From assembly GCF_026151205.1 (NCBI RefSeq), contig NC_087074.1, positions 3,162,001-3,226,000 of the forward strand: a DNA stretch of 64,000 nucleotides, read 5' to 3'. The DNA comes from Bolinopsis microptera (taxonomy: Eukaryota; Ctenophora; Tentaculata; Lobata; Bolinopsidae). Within the stretch, counting starts at the first letter, position 1; each line of letters begins with the position of its first letter. Both the position numbers and the translations under genes were made by a program. Below are positions 22,140-33,117 of the stretch, piece by piece. The notes beneath the pieces were generated by a model. The model saw only the letters and a list, made by a program, of their open reading frames with translations. It searched no databases and was not told the origin of the DNA.

Positions 22140-22665
22140 CACATCCACAGCCTTCCGAATGTAAATACGGACTTCAGAAAACCGAAAAAATATTTTCGGC
22201 TCATTATGATCAGGGTAGCATGAAACATGAACAAAGGTAGTTTCCAGAAAAACTTTGAAAAATGTTGACTCAGAAAATTCTTGGTCCGAGTCATTCTCGA
22301 TACGTACATCTGAAGGCAGAGCTCCCGCTTCCGAGCTCGTATTGCGAAGGGGAGGCCTGCCTTCAGAGATCGCATTACAAAGGGGAACCCTCGAGCCCAA
22401 AATCGTATAGGTCGGACTTCAGAAAATCGAAAAAATATTTTCGGCTCATAATGATCAGGGTAGCATGAAACATGAACAAAAGTAGTTTCCAGAAAAACTT
22501 TGAAAAATTTTGACTCAGAAAATTCTCGGTCCGAGTCATTCTCGATACGTACCTCTGAAGGCAGAGCTCCCGCTTCCGAGCTCGTATTTCGACGGGGAGG
22601 CCTGCCTTTCTAGATCGCATTACAAAGGGGAACCCTCGAGTCTAAAATCGTATATCGAGGGGATA
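22140..22665. repeat. Two tandem ~240-bp units related to the foldback element interior
   Basis: CGGACTTCAGAAAACCG near 22168 and CGGACTTCAGAAAATCG near 22413 each start a unit with TATTTTCGGCTCATAATGAT, AGCATGAAACATGAACAAA, GAGTCATTCTCGATACGTAC and GAGCTCCCGCTTCCGAGCTC. Another pair of shorter related units lies at 38090-38400. Confidence 0.75.
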
Positions 22666-23110
22666 CGCGTGTATAATTTTGACTGTCCATTGTTAATGGA
22701 AAAGGAAATTGCCTCAATATGTAAGTTACTCTTCTAGTCCATTTTGTAGAAAATTATTTCTATATACACATAACTCTTATAATAATTCTTACATAATAAA
22801 TATAATAATTTTGTATTATCACTAGAAGCTGCACAGACCTACTATGTACACACAAACCAACTAGGTAGTCATTAATACTCTACGAACCAATCTACCCCTA
22901 ATTCAGGAGTGTCTGCCTTATACTCGGACAATGAGCCCTCGGTCCCCACATAATATAATCTATAGTCTAATTCTATAAAACACATGAAAAGCAGTGCACT
23001 GCTCCTTACCCCTTGGTCTCTAGCTTTGTTATCAAAACACGTGATTCGGTCAATGTTTGTACATTTTCTGTACAACGTGTGCGATGCCTTTTCCGCTATA
23101 GAATGAACAT

Positions 23111-24042
23111 ATGGAGATGATAGATTATGCTATGGTTGAAAATGGCCAGTTCCTTACGGAATATGTGAATCAGATACACATGGCGACTGACAGTATTTTC
23201 AAGGAGATTAGAAGTAAAATCGGAATTGAACACAATGATTATGTGCGATTTGATAAACTGAACCAGAGAAGTGTGCCTAGAGAAAGGTTATCAGAATGGT
23301 TAGAGACAATGTGCTGTATGATGAACAATTATTGTGGTCCATTGTGACAATCCGCCACAGAAACAGCTCACGACAACCGAATTTTCAGGAAAGAAAAAAT
23401 AGCAGATGCGACTAAAATCATAGAATTACAAGAGAAGTTACTCTCTAAGCAAGAAGAAGACATGGCAAAAATCAGTGATTTGCAGGAGAAGTTAGCTTTG
23501 AAGAAGGATGACGAGATTGGATCAACTGTGAAAATTGCAGTTCAGAAAGAGATGAAGATCTTTTCGTCTCTGTTGAAAAACACGTGCAAAAACGCCTTTG
23601 CACCGAAGAAGATCCAAGCTGCGGTGAAAAATGTTGCCCTAGAAGAAGATCGAAGTAAAAGTCTGATTATCTTTGGGCTTCCAGAGACTGAGGAGAACCT
23701 GGATGCTAAGGTATCTGGTATTTTGTTGGACCATCTCAACGAAAAACCGAAATGTTGAGATGTAAACGAGTTGGAAAGGACAAAAGTAAGCGAGTCAGGC
23801 CAGTGAAATTCACTTTGTCAAGCTCAGATCAAGCTCTTACCATCTTGAGCAAAACTAAGCAACTTAGACATGTAGAGGGGTTTTGTTCAGTTTACATTAC
23901 TCCTGATAGATCAGCTGCAGACAGAATAGCCTACAAGAAAGTTGTCGCCCAACTGCTCAACAAAAGGACAGCAGAGCCGGACAAAGTGCATGTAATCAGG
24001 AACTTTAGAGGCATTAGTTCGGAGAAAGAGCCTTCAGAGTGA
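23111..24042 (+). pseudogene. LINE ORF1-like (coiled coil plus RRM-like) protein, broken copy
   Basis: One frame runs from 23111 through an in-frame TGA at 23345-23347 to about 23755, where a missing A (compare 25370-25375) shifts it; the rest continues to 24042. The N-terminal part is followed by a charged helical, coiled-coil-like stretch (KIIELQEKLLSKQEED), then a segment typical of the RNA-binding region of non-LTR ORF1 proteins: SLIIFGLPETEENLDAK, RCKRVGKD, RVRPVKFTLSS and VYITPDRSAADR. Such proteins bind the element RNA. No reverse transcriptase follows within the unit, so this is either a LINE remnant or a derived host copy that has decayed. It is less likely to be functional than the duplicated sequence around it might suggest. 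Confidence 0.65.
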
Positions 24043-25086
24043 TATATTTTCTAGTACAATGTTATATGATTTAATTCATTGATTAATTAATTTTTTGGTA
24101 TAAGGGCCCAAAGTTATTGCGGGTGTGGTATTCCTTACTGCACACTACCGTGTTTTGGTTACTCCTCTTAATACATAATTTGGGTTTTGATATTCATAAT
24201 GGGATAGTGGAAATTAGGGCTATATCGGTTTTCTCCTTTTATAACTGGGTTTATTTAGAAGCATTCAATTCTGTATAATTATGTATTGTTTGAAAAGATT
24301 TAGATAAAAAATGTTATCTTATTGTAAACAGGGTTTATTTGTTCGATTACGTGTAGTATGGTAAAGTATTAACACAAGTTAACTAATAATATTATGTGTA
24401 TGAGTACAGATTCGAAGTTAAACATCGAGTTCCGTTCTGACAAACCTTCGAGATCGTCTGGAAGGGCTGATCTAAAAGAAAGCTCTGCTCAGTATTTATA
24501 ACTAATCTAACCATTAACTAACGAGCTAGTTTACGAATATATGACATCTAACTTTGCTCTGCAAATATCTTTCGCCGCAATTTTCGAGATTTTCGCCACA
24601 ATTTTGCTTAATTTGGCATGTCGCGGCGCCGCGATTTTTGACCTTAATAATCGCGATTTTCTTTTGTCATTGTCTGTAAGTAGTCGTCATCAGTAATCCA
24701 GCGGCAATATGTAAGTTACTCTTCTTGTCCATTTTGCAGAAAATTATTTCTATATACACATAACTCTTAGTCTTATAATAATTCTTACATAATAAATATA
24801 ATAATTTTCTATTATCACTAGAAGCCGCACAGACCTACTATGTACACACAAACCAACTAGCAAGTCATTACCCTACGGGATGACTTGCCTAGTTTGGAAT
24901 TTCCGCCGCGATTTTTGACCTAAATAATCGCGATTTTCTTTTGTCGTTTTTAAGTTTAAGCAGTCGTCATCAGTAATCCAGCGTCCATGTTGAATTGTTA
25001 CTTAGTAAACTATAATATTGAATTACAAATTTGACCAAAATCATAGAATTACAAGAGAAGTTACTCTCTAATTGCAAAAAGAAGAC

Positions 25087-25505
25087 ATGGCAAAAATCAG
25101 TGATTTGCAGGAGAAGTTAGCTTGAAGAAGGATGACGAGATTGGAACTGTAAAAAGTGCAGCTCAGAAAGAGATGAAGATCTTTTCGTCTCTGTTGAAAA
25201 ACACGTGCAAAATCGCCTTTGCACCGAAGAAGATCCAAGCTGCGGTGAAAAGGGTTGCCCTAGAAGAAGATCGAAGTAAAAGTCTGATTATCTTTGGGCT
25301 TCCAGAGACTGAGGAGAACCTGGATGCTAAGGTATCTGGTATTTTGTTGGACCATCTCAACGAAAAACCGAAAATGTTGAGATGTAAACGAGTTGGAAAG
25401 GACACAAGTGAGCGAGTCAGGCCAGTGAAATTCACTTTGTCAAGCTCAGATCAAGCTCACACCATCTTGAGCAAGACTAAGCTACTTAGACATGTAGAGG
25501 GGTAG
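25087..25505 (+). pseudogene. Second, truncated copy of the ORF1-like protein
   Basis: This copy is nearly identical to 23462-23880. A missing T near 25120 shifts the frame after MAKISDLQEKLA, and the frame ends at 25505 in TAG because the 3' part was deleted. It keeps the A that copy 1 lacks at the KPKMLRC junction, so the two copies carry different lesions. Confidence 0.65.
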
Positions 25506-26403
25506 ATAAAAAAATGTTATCTTATTGTAAACAGGGTTTATTTGTTTGATTACGTGTAGTATGGTAAAGTATTAACACAAGTTAACTAATAATATTATGT
25601 GTATGAGTACAGATTCGAAGTGAAACATCGAGTTTCGTTCTGGCAAACCTTCGAGATCGTCTGGAAGGGCTGATCTAAAAGAAAGCTATGCTCAGTATTT
25701 ATAACTAATCTAATCGTTAACTAACGAGCTAGTTTACGAATATATGACATCTAACTTTGCTCTGCAATATCTTTCGCCGCAATTTTCGAGATTTTCGCCA
25801 CAATTTTGCTTAGATTGGCATGTCGCGGCGCCGCGATTTTTGACCTTAGGCTTAATAATCGCGATTTTCTTTTGTCATTGTCTGTAAGTAGTCGTCATCA
25901 GTAATCCAGCGGCAATATGTAAGTTACTCTTCTTGTCCATTTTGCAGAAAATTATTTCTATATACACATAACTCTTAGTCTTATAATAATTCTTACATAA
26001 TAAATATAATAATTTTCTATTATCACTAGAAGCCGCACAGACCTACTATGTACACACAAACCAACTAGCAAGTCATTACCCTACGGGATGACTTGCCTAG
26101 TTTGGAATTTCCGCCGCGATTTTTGACCTAAATAATCGCGATTTTCTTTTGTCGTTTTTAAGTTTAAGCAGTCGTCATCAGTAATCCAGCGGCCATGTTG
26201 AATTGTTACTTAGTAAACTATAATATTGAATTACAAATTTGACCATCGAAGAAGGTACCTACCTCGTACCAGAAGTGAAATTCTTATTCTCCATGAGGTT
26301 GCCTACTGTTGAAAGTTCAAACATCCAATGAGCCGCGTCCAGAGCAGTCTTTAAAGCTACCATCATTTGATATTTTTATCTATTCACATCGTTCAAGCTG
26401 AAA

Positions 26404-27183
26404 ATGAAGCAACAACTTTCTCAACTCCTGTTCCTGGGTCTCCTGGCCGCACAAGCTCTCTCTGTCCACTACCAGCTGGATGTCGTTACTGGATCTCGGA
26501 AGTACGACGACACTGACGGTAGCTTTGTAGCAAAGGTAAAAGGAAGCAAAGGCGAGGTAACGTTTGGAGTACTAGACGACCCATCGAAGAATGATTTCCA
26601 GTTGGGAGCAACCGACAACTTTGCAGCCGAGTCCGACATTGACATCGGTAAAGTGAATTGCGTGGAAATCGAAGCAGAATCAGATGACGCGTGGATGGTG
26701 GACTACATAACTGTGACTGCTGGCTCGGAGAAGACATACGTGTACAACACTGAAGGGAGCTATCTGTCCTCAGATACAAATGAAGGAAAGGATAAGATGA
26801 GCCTTTGCAAACAGGGGGATGCAACCTACGTTCTCGCGATCACGACTAAAGATGAGAATCACGCCGGCACGGACAACATCCACGCTAGACTGACAATTAG
26901 CAGCACTAGGGGCAAGAGGGGGAACACCACCACAGGGATCCTGGACAATAAAGGTAAAGACGACTTTATTAGAGGAGCAACAGACACCTTCACCCTGCCC
27001 AACCTAAAGAACATTGGAAAAGCTGGCTGTATCTTCATCACTGCTGCTCAAGATGACGCCTGGCTGTTTGACGAGATTAAAGTTACACGAGGTAAATCTT
27101 CCCGGACTTTCAAGAACGAGGATAGCACGTGGCTGTCATCAGACACAAATGAGGGGAAGAAAGAACTTGAGATTTGTTATTAA
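26404..27183 (+). CDS. Secreted protein with two PLAT/LH2-like domains, intronless
   Basis: The frame encodes 259 residues. A signal peptide is clear (MKQQLSQ, then LLFLGLLAAQALS). Two diverged copies of one beta-sandwich-like domain follow, about residues 22-133 and 139-259. Each has a Y-x-L/V strand, an acidic D/G-T-D turn, F-x-x-G-A-T-D, I-G-K-x-x-C, D-D-A-W and a closing LSSDTNEGK. This pattern resembles the PLAT (lipoxygenase homology 2) domain, which binds lipids, membranes or proteins, often with calcium through acidic loops. Likely role: secreted binding protein; target unknown. A TTTAAAG box at 26350-26356 may be the core promoter. It is the only sizeable host gene here without introns, and it sits directly after the duplicated ORF1 units. 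Confidence 0.82.
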   Translation: MKQQLSQLLFLGLLAAQALSVHYQLDVVTGSRKYDDTDGSFVAKVKGSKGEVTFGVLDDPSKNDFQLGATDNFAAESDIDIGKVNCVEIEAESDDAWMVDYITVTAGSEKTYVYNTEGSYLSSDTNEGKDKMSLCKQGDATYVLAITTKDENHAGTDNIHARLTISSTRGKRGNTTTGILDNKGKDDFIRGATDTFTLPNLKNIGKAGCIFITAAQDDAWLFDEIKVTRGKSSRTFKNEDSTWLSSDTNEGKKELEICY

Positions 27184-27193
27184 GTGTTTAAGT

Positions 27194-27199
27194 AATAAA
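27194..27199 (+). terminator. Polyadenylation signal AATAAA of the PLAT gene
   Basis: AATAAA starts only 11 bp after the TAA at 27181-27183, implying a very short 3' untranslated region. Confidence 0.6.
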
Positions 27200-27239
27200 C
27201 AGTGGACTAGTAGTATGCATTTAGGCATTTGGTTAATTC

Positions 27240-28550
27240 CATGTTAGCTTTAAGTTTAATGGAGTTAAGAATACATTTTCAAAAATTTTACCAAGAATTT
27301 CATTTTCAAAATCATGCAACTTCGCAGTTTGAATTGTCATCGAATTGATAAAATCTTTTAATGCAGCACCATATCTCAGATATGCACATATAATTATAAA
27401 AACATAGAAATAAATCAGCAATGCGCGCTAGGACAGTAACCCTTACAGTTACAAGAAGAATGTGTGAAAAAGTGGAAATTTTTATAGATTTTAAAGAGTG
27501 TATAAATCTAACTCTCCGTTTGATCTTTCACTTTTGGTGAATCTACAATATGATCCACCATAAAGTTCACACACGGACTACAAAATGTAACATTTGAGCT
27601 CAACTTAGCGCCCTTCTTCCATTCCATACAAAGATGGCGACCATTATTTCTTAATTCGTTACAATCGTTAATTTTTCATTTATGCTACTTTTTTTCTCTG
27701 TCACCTACACTGTAGGGCAGCTGTCGTGATATCATGGATCGCTTAGGTTCCACCAGGATCTGGTAGTTCTCATAATTATGCGGCCTCTATGTATTGTCAT
27801 CTCGCACGTAACTCCTTAAGAATCTCGGGAGTTTGGCATGTGAAAATTCGCAGCCTTCCAGACATTGAATGGGTCAACGAGGTACGGTGTCGTACGTCGC
27901 CTCAAGATCGGGTAACAGGGGGCCGGCTGACCAGGCCAGAACCCAATTGATTGGGTCTGAGGTCACGTGATTATGAGCATGAGGTCACGTGACTATGACG
28001 TCACCAGAGCTTGTTCTCCGAGCTCAAGCTACTTGATCAGGCCATATATGGAATAATATAGTGTATCGCATGTAATTGGATCCAATTATAGGAGCTGCGC
28101 AATTATCGCACGCGCAGCATATTGATCTGGTATCACCTTCTGAAACTAAGCATGCAGCTGGGCTTGACATACGTTGCATGCCACTTTTCGCTATTGGGAT
28201 ACGAAACATGTATCAAAGCTGGGCCAGAGATTTTAAAATAGATGGATTATTTGTTCATGAAAATCGAAGTGAAAATCATGTAACCCTGTGTTTTTGAGGA
28301 ACACGATAAAACTGGTTATAATTATCATACAACAACAACAACAATGTTATTATAAGCTAAGCGCCTGAGCGGCTTATCGGGTGGCACCGGTCTCTCTGCC
28401 GAATCTCAGTAATTGTAAACAACGACGCCTCTAGGTATTATAGCCAATGAGCGGGCTTATGAAGGAAATATCTCGAGTTGAGAAGACGAAAGAAATTTTT
28501 CCAAATATTTTCTAAAGATTAACGAATACGGATATCAACCAATATCGAAA
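27240..28550. other. Intergenic sequence without a supported gene
   Basis: No exon is supported. GAGGTCACGTGA occurs twice at 27958-27991. The words GGTTCCACCAGGATCT (27747) and, in reverse, GATCCTGGTGGAACC (32759) match, suggesting ends of a mobile element carrying hAT-like fragments. Confidence 0.4.
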
Positions 28551-28554
28551 AGGA

Positions 28555-28800
28555 CTACCAAGCTTGAGCGAGCATGCTGTTTCTTTTACACAAAAACTCA
28601 GTTGCAGTCTTGAACGGTGCGAGAGTCTTGGTAATGTCTTTAGCTAAGTCAGTTTCTCCTGCATCCAGTTGTAGATTGCCTAGCTCCAAGTCATCTAAAA
28701 TTCCGTGCACTACATATTCAGTTATCCGGTCATATCTCTCCAACATACTGCACAGCCAGCTCCAACGGGTTTTGTAGTCTCATTGCAGTCCGAATTCCCT
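28555..28800 (-). pseudogene. hAT-type transposase fragment (copy 1)
   Basis: The minus strand reads KTRW, CSMLERYDRITEYVVHGIL, ETDLAKDITKTLAPFKTAT and LCKRNSMLAQAW, then a stop. The Arg-Trp, the MLERY helix and the L-x-P-F-x-x-x-T segment are typical of the RNase H-like C-terminal region of hAT transposases and ZBED-like derivatives. The catalytic regions and BED finger are absent, so it is a decayed fragment. A close relative lies at 32819-33115. Confidence 0.6.
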
Positions 28801-28959
28801 TCTGTGCTTCAACAAACAACACTAACTACGTCTGACCATACAATTACAACCTCTAAGTTACCTACTAGATGCGATTTAATGCAACATTTCAATTTTCACT
28901 GCCACAAATACATACACACACCATCACACTGAAAATCATGCTAGCATTAGCACTGGGTT

Positions 28960-30380
28960 TAACTTTACAAACTGAGAAATAGATTCGAAAAATATGTTAA
29001 ATGTTCGCCATTTTACCATAATAAAAATTTGTTGATTATCGCGAAAATTCTCGAAAATTGTCGCGATAATCAATATTGATTTTTGGGAAATTATCGCCGA
29101 TAATATCGGTTGGCAACCCTAATCTTGATAGCTTTGAGCAACTTAAGTTCGTGGCTTTCAAGTGTCACCATACTATAGCTACACTAGTGAATTTTATAAA
29201 TTCATAAGATAAAACCTACAGGAGGACATGACAATTAGGGTTAAGTTTGACCCAATTTCCCGAGCTTACCAGGTTCTACCATGTGTCAGGAGCCGTTGGG
29301 ACGCTTAATGTAAGTAGTCCACCCCGGGTTTGACCAAGTGAAATTTGAATCAACCGCTGTAGTATCGGTTGTTATCTATCATACGTTCAATAATCACTGT
29401 TCTAACAGTGACCTGTTACTCTGGTCGGTACCTCTGCTGCATCTGCATGAGATCAAATGAGAAACTGAGAGGGTGCACGTGAAGTCGTGAACGCTAGCAG
29501 GGTGCATGTCAGCACATGACCCATGAAGAAAATTCTTAGTTGCCTGTTTAAATTCCTTCCTCATTTATCGTTTTAGTAAAGGTTTAGTAGTTGAAAATTC
29601 CATTTTTAATCAATCTTCAGTAAAAACTTTAAACCAGGGGAAGCGATCCATAATTGGCATCCGTACGGCAAATATAAAGTGGTGTAAACCGTTTATACAC
29701 ACGTTCATCAAGTTATTCAGTTACACACAATGTTAATCTTCTTTGTTAACAATAGCCTCGTGATGCTAAGGAGAATATTTCAACTAATGTTAAGGTTCGC
29801 TGAGACCTATTGGCGGGGCATGTTTTACATTTTCTTATTGTCCTGCTGGTTTGTTGACCAGCCTCATAGAACTAGCTCTGTAAGGCTGGTCACTATACCA
29901 ACAATTTATTGCATATTTTTTACACGCTAACCTAACCAGCTGATGGTTATATTGATTATCATGACATAAATGTTATTTATAATGAATCTGGTTACTACAT
30001 TAAAACTCCAATTTAACGTGGAATTTGGACGTGTCACCGTTCAAATTTGAGTGAGCCACCCTGTCAAGCTGTCAATAGTTGTCTATAGGAGCTAGTCGGC
30101 TCGTAAATGTAAACACCGCCGGATATGACCGGTGCCGGGGTTTCTCATAATGATCATAGTTCCATACCTCTGTAGCTATTCCCACGATAGAAATCCTATT
30201 TTGATTCCCGGCCGTGATGAATGGATTTCCAGTAGATTCCATTCGAAGTCGAATCACTTCGGGCTTATCTTGATAGCTTTGAGCTACAATTGTAAACCAA
30301 TTGCTCCTCTTGTCACTAACTATCGGACGATTTACGTAATAAAGTTCGATAACGAAAGTTCGTGGTTTTCGAATGTCACT
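28960..30380. other. Repeat-rich non-coding stretch
   Basis: TCGCGATAATC words form small inverted repeats at 29035-29110. CTTGATAGCTTTGAGC with AGTTCGTGG recurs at 29133-29160 and 30268-30362. CTACAGGAGGACATGACAAT at 29216 matches CTACAGGTGGACATGACAAG at 32774. Open frames (29730-29930, 30072-30398) have no family features. Confidence 0.4.
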
Positions 30381-30384
30381 ATTA

Positions 30385-31661
30385 AAAAACGAAACCATGT
30401 TCTAGGAATATTTATAGATTTGAGTAAAGCATTTGATACAATCGACCATAGTACACTCCTAACAAAACTAGATAGGTATGGAATAAGAGGCAATGCAAAC
30501 TGTCTTATTAAAAGCTACTTATCAAATAGAACACAGTACACTGAAGTCCTTAATGAAAAATCCGAAAACCTTATCATTAAATATGGAGTTCCACAAGGCT
30601 CTGTTTTGGGACCGCTCCTTTTTCTTCTATACATAAATGATATTGCCAATTCCTCAGATTTAGGAAATTCATACTATTTGCTGACGACACCAACATTTTT
30701 ATTAAAGGCAAAACTGTAGAAGAAGCTTATGAGAAAGGCAACAAATTGCTTAGCTGTATAAAAAAGTACATGATCCTTAACAAACTACACATCAACATGT
30801 CAAAGTGCTGTTATATGCATTTTAAAACAAAGGCTAGTAAACCAGTAGAATTGCCAGATTCGCTTCAACTCCATATTGATGGCTTTCCAATTAAAAAAAC
30901 CAAAGCAACAAAGTTTCTTGGAGTTGTTATTGACGAACAGCTTTCCTGGGGGCCTCATATAACAGCACTTAAACGAAAGTTAAACTATGCCTCTGCCACC
31001 TTAAGTATAATTAGGGACTCAGTACCGAAGGAACTCCATAAAGACCTCTACCACACACTATTTGAATCCCACCTTACATATTGTATCTCAGTTTGGGGTG
31101 ATGCAGCACTCTTTAGGACAGCAAGTATCTGGCTGTCTCAGAAGCAGTAAGCACTGCGTACGGGTCCTCTTTGGTGATAAAGAGGCATACCTAAACAAGT
31201 TCCTAACATGTGCAAAAACAAGAGAGTTTGACAACCAGGCACTTGACCATACATTCTTCCAACTAGAGCACTGTAAACCACTTTTCAAGCAACAAAACAT
31301 CCTGGCTTTCAAAAATTTATATACATATCACACATTTATGGAAGTTTTAAAAATACTAAAACTAAGGTGCCCAGCACCACTGCAACAGCATTATCAGCCA
31401 TCTTCTAGTTCTAGAAAGGAAACCACTCTCATTTCACAACTCCCATCTAATGACTTTATATCAAGATCCACCAAAATTTGGAGCACAATTGCACCTAAAC
31501 TTAAGCTTTTTGAGTACTCCTACAAGATTAGCCTTGCTAAAGGTCGCCTGAAAAAGGCACTTCTAAAGCTGCAACATGCTTATAATGATTCAGCATGGAC
31601 CTCAAGCGATTATGACATAATGCAGCTATCATTTGAAAACAATCCCCTTCGACAAATTTAA
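30385..31661 (+). pseudogene. Non-LTR retrotransposon (LINE) reverse transcriptase, 5'-truncated and frameshifted
   Basis: Reverse-transcriptase motifs are in order: FIDLSKAFDTIDH (30415), GVPQGSVLGPLLF (30588), and FADDTNIF (30674, the catalytic YADD-type box). They are followed by thumb-like sequence (NKLHINMSKC, KFLGVVIDEQLSW) and a C-terminal part ending at 31661. One base is missing near 30660 and the frame shifts again near 31110. The endonuclease and first reverse-transcriptase blocks are absent, as expected for 5' truncation. It would have copied its RNA at a nicked chromosome site; this copy is dead. It looks like the CR1/jockey side of LINEs, but the clade is not certain. Confidence 0.85.
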
Positions 31662-32267
31662 TCCAGTGTTCTCGGCCCACAGGTTCCTCCTATTAAAAAT
31701 TTTTGATTTTGGTAAATGTGTGCTGACTCCACCACATATACATATGTATTTAACCTAATATTTAGTGTATTACAGGTAGACATTGTGCATTGAATTAGGT
31801 AGGTATTTTTCTCTTAGGTAGATATTAAGAATTTGGTAAACTTCTTGATTGTATGACAATTTCCATTATTGAGACGTTTTTAATATTTAATTTAAGAGGG
31901 ATTTAAAATTTTGTATAGGACTGGTTCACACTCACAGTGTGAACAGATTCCAGATTTATATATTTTTAAACTGATATTTAATAAATGATCAAAAGAACCA
32001 ATTTTAAAGTTGCCATACTGAAGCCTTTACTTTTAGGTCCAAAATATACCCATTATGCTCACTTAAAAACAACTCTAAATCAGTAGGCTGTCACTCTATT
32101 AATGCACCACACCGCTACCTCCACTGCACTAAAAGTTAAATAAATTCTACAATCCTAATTTTGTACCGTGATGGAGACCGGTGTCCATACAAAACATTTA
32201 ATTTACTAGGTTGCCGTTTGGTGTGAGCAATAGCGAACCGCACGCACACTCCTTTGCCCCGTCAACC

Positions 32268-32576
32268 TATATCTAATAGCTCAGTGGCTCAGTCGGTTAA
32301 TCCGCCCGTCTACTGGCCTGGAAGTTGCGAGTTCGAATCCCAGTTGGGCCAAAATCTCAAAAACTGAAGGGCAGCCGTCACTCACCAAACCATGGTGTAA
32401 ATGGTAGTGGCTTTCATTAGAGCTGCGAAAATAACACGAGTGTATATGCCTGGGGTTGCGTCCCGACTATACTGCAGGGAAATCTGTACCGAAAGGACCG
32501 TGGCCGAAATGCAATTAGACAGGGAAATTGGCTCCCCGACTGCGGTCGACCAAATTATTTATTATTTATATCTAAT
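32268..32576 (+). mobile_element. tRNA-derived SINE with 10-bp target duplication
   Basis: The body is 32278-32566. It begins like a tRNA: box A TGGCTCAGTCGG at 32285 and box B GAGTTCGAATCC at 32329, with TTGGGCC closing against AGCTCAG (six of seven positions can pair). The D and anticodon arms are degenerate, so it is not a working tRNA. A tRNA-unrelated part follows, ending in an ATTATTTATTATTTA tail. TATATCTAAT flanks both sides (32268-32277 and 32567-32576). The internal boxes would serve RNA polymerase III; mobility would depend on a partner LINE, which is not identified. Confidence 0.8.
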
Positions 32577-32818
32577 CTATTTGAAGAGTGACAACCATAC
32601 TACACATTGAATTAGGATTCCTTTAAATATCAAATTGATTTATTGTAAACTTGTTTACTCTGTAATAAATGGCATAAATTGAAATTTTTGTTTAACTGAA
32701 ATTTTTGTTTAACTGATTATACTACTATACTAATGAACGTTATAAATTGAAAATTCGAGATCCTGGTGGAACCTACAGGTGGACATGACAAGGATTAAGT
32801 TTGACCCATTTCCTCGAG

Positions 32819-33115
32819 CTAACTGTCAATAAACTTAATAATCACTTTTGCTTGAGCGAGCATGCTGTCTCTTTTACACAAAAACTCAGTTACAGTCTTG
32901 AACGGTGCGAGAGTCTTGGTAATGTCTTTAGCTAAGTCAGTCTCTCCTGCACTCAGTTTTAGATTGCCTAGCTCCAAGTCATCTAAAATTGCATGCACTG
33001 CATCAGTTATCTGGTCATATCTCTCCAACATACTGCACAGCGAGCTCCAACGGGTTTTGTAGTCTCGTTGCAGTCTGAGTTCCTCTGTCCTGCACACAGG
33101 GGGACTATAGTGCAA
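32819..33115 (-). pseudogene. hAT-type transposase fragment (copy 2)
   Basis: The frame encodes about 98 residues with RTEELRLQRDYKTRWSS, CSMLERYDQITDAVHAIL, ETDLAKDITKTLAPFKTVT and CKRDSMLAQAKVIIKF. It is a closer match to an intact transposase region than the copy at 28555-28800, but it is still only a fragment. It is bordered by the palindrome-rich cluster at 33118-33540, which may be the subterminal region of the same transposon. Confidence 0.65.
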
Positions 33116-33117
33116 AG

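Larger units (their letters stand above)
22713..26240. repeat. Tandem segmental duplication carrying an ORF1-like gene
   Basis: The marker block ATATGTAAGTTACTCTTCT (about 155 bp, up to CACAAACCAACTAG) occurs at 22715, 24713 and 25913. The segment with ACGTGTAGTATGGTAAAGTA occurs at 24350 and 25553. Unit 1 is about 2.0 kb. Unit 2 is about 1.2 kb and has lost internal parts: its ORF1 copy jumps from TAGAGGGG straight to TAGATAAAAAAATG at 25500, which in unit 1 are over 400 bp apart. CG-palindromic words (AATCGCGATTTT) recur in each unit. Confidence 0.85.

Noticed and set aside
30072-30398. 108-codon minus-strand and overlapping plus-strand frames upstream of the LINE
   Set aside because: They overlap dispersed repeat words shared with 29133-29160; neither shows family features.
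32278-32351. Functional tRNA gene
   Set aside because: D and anticodon arms do not fold properly, and the sequence continues into a SINE body with a target duplication.
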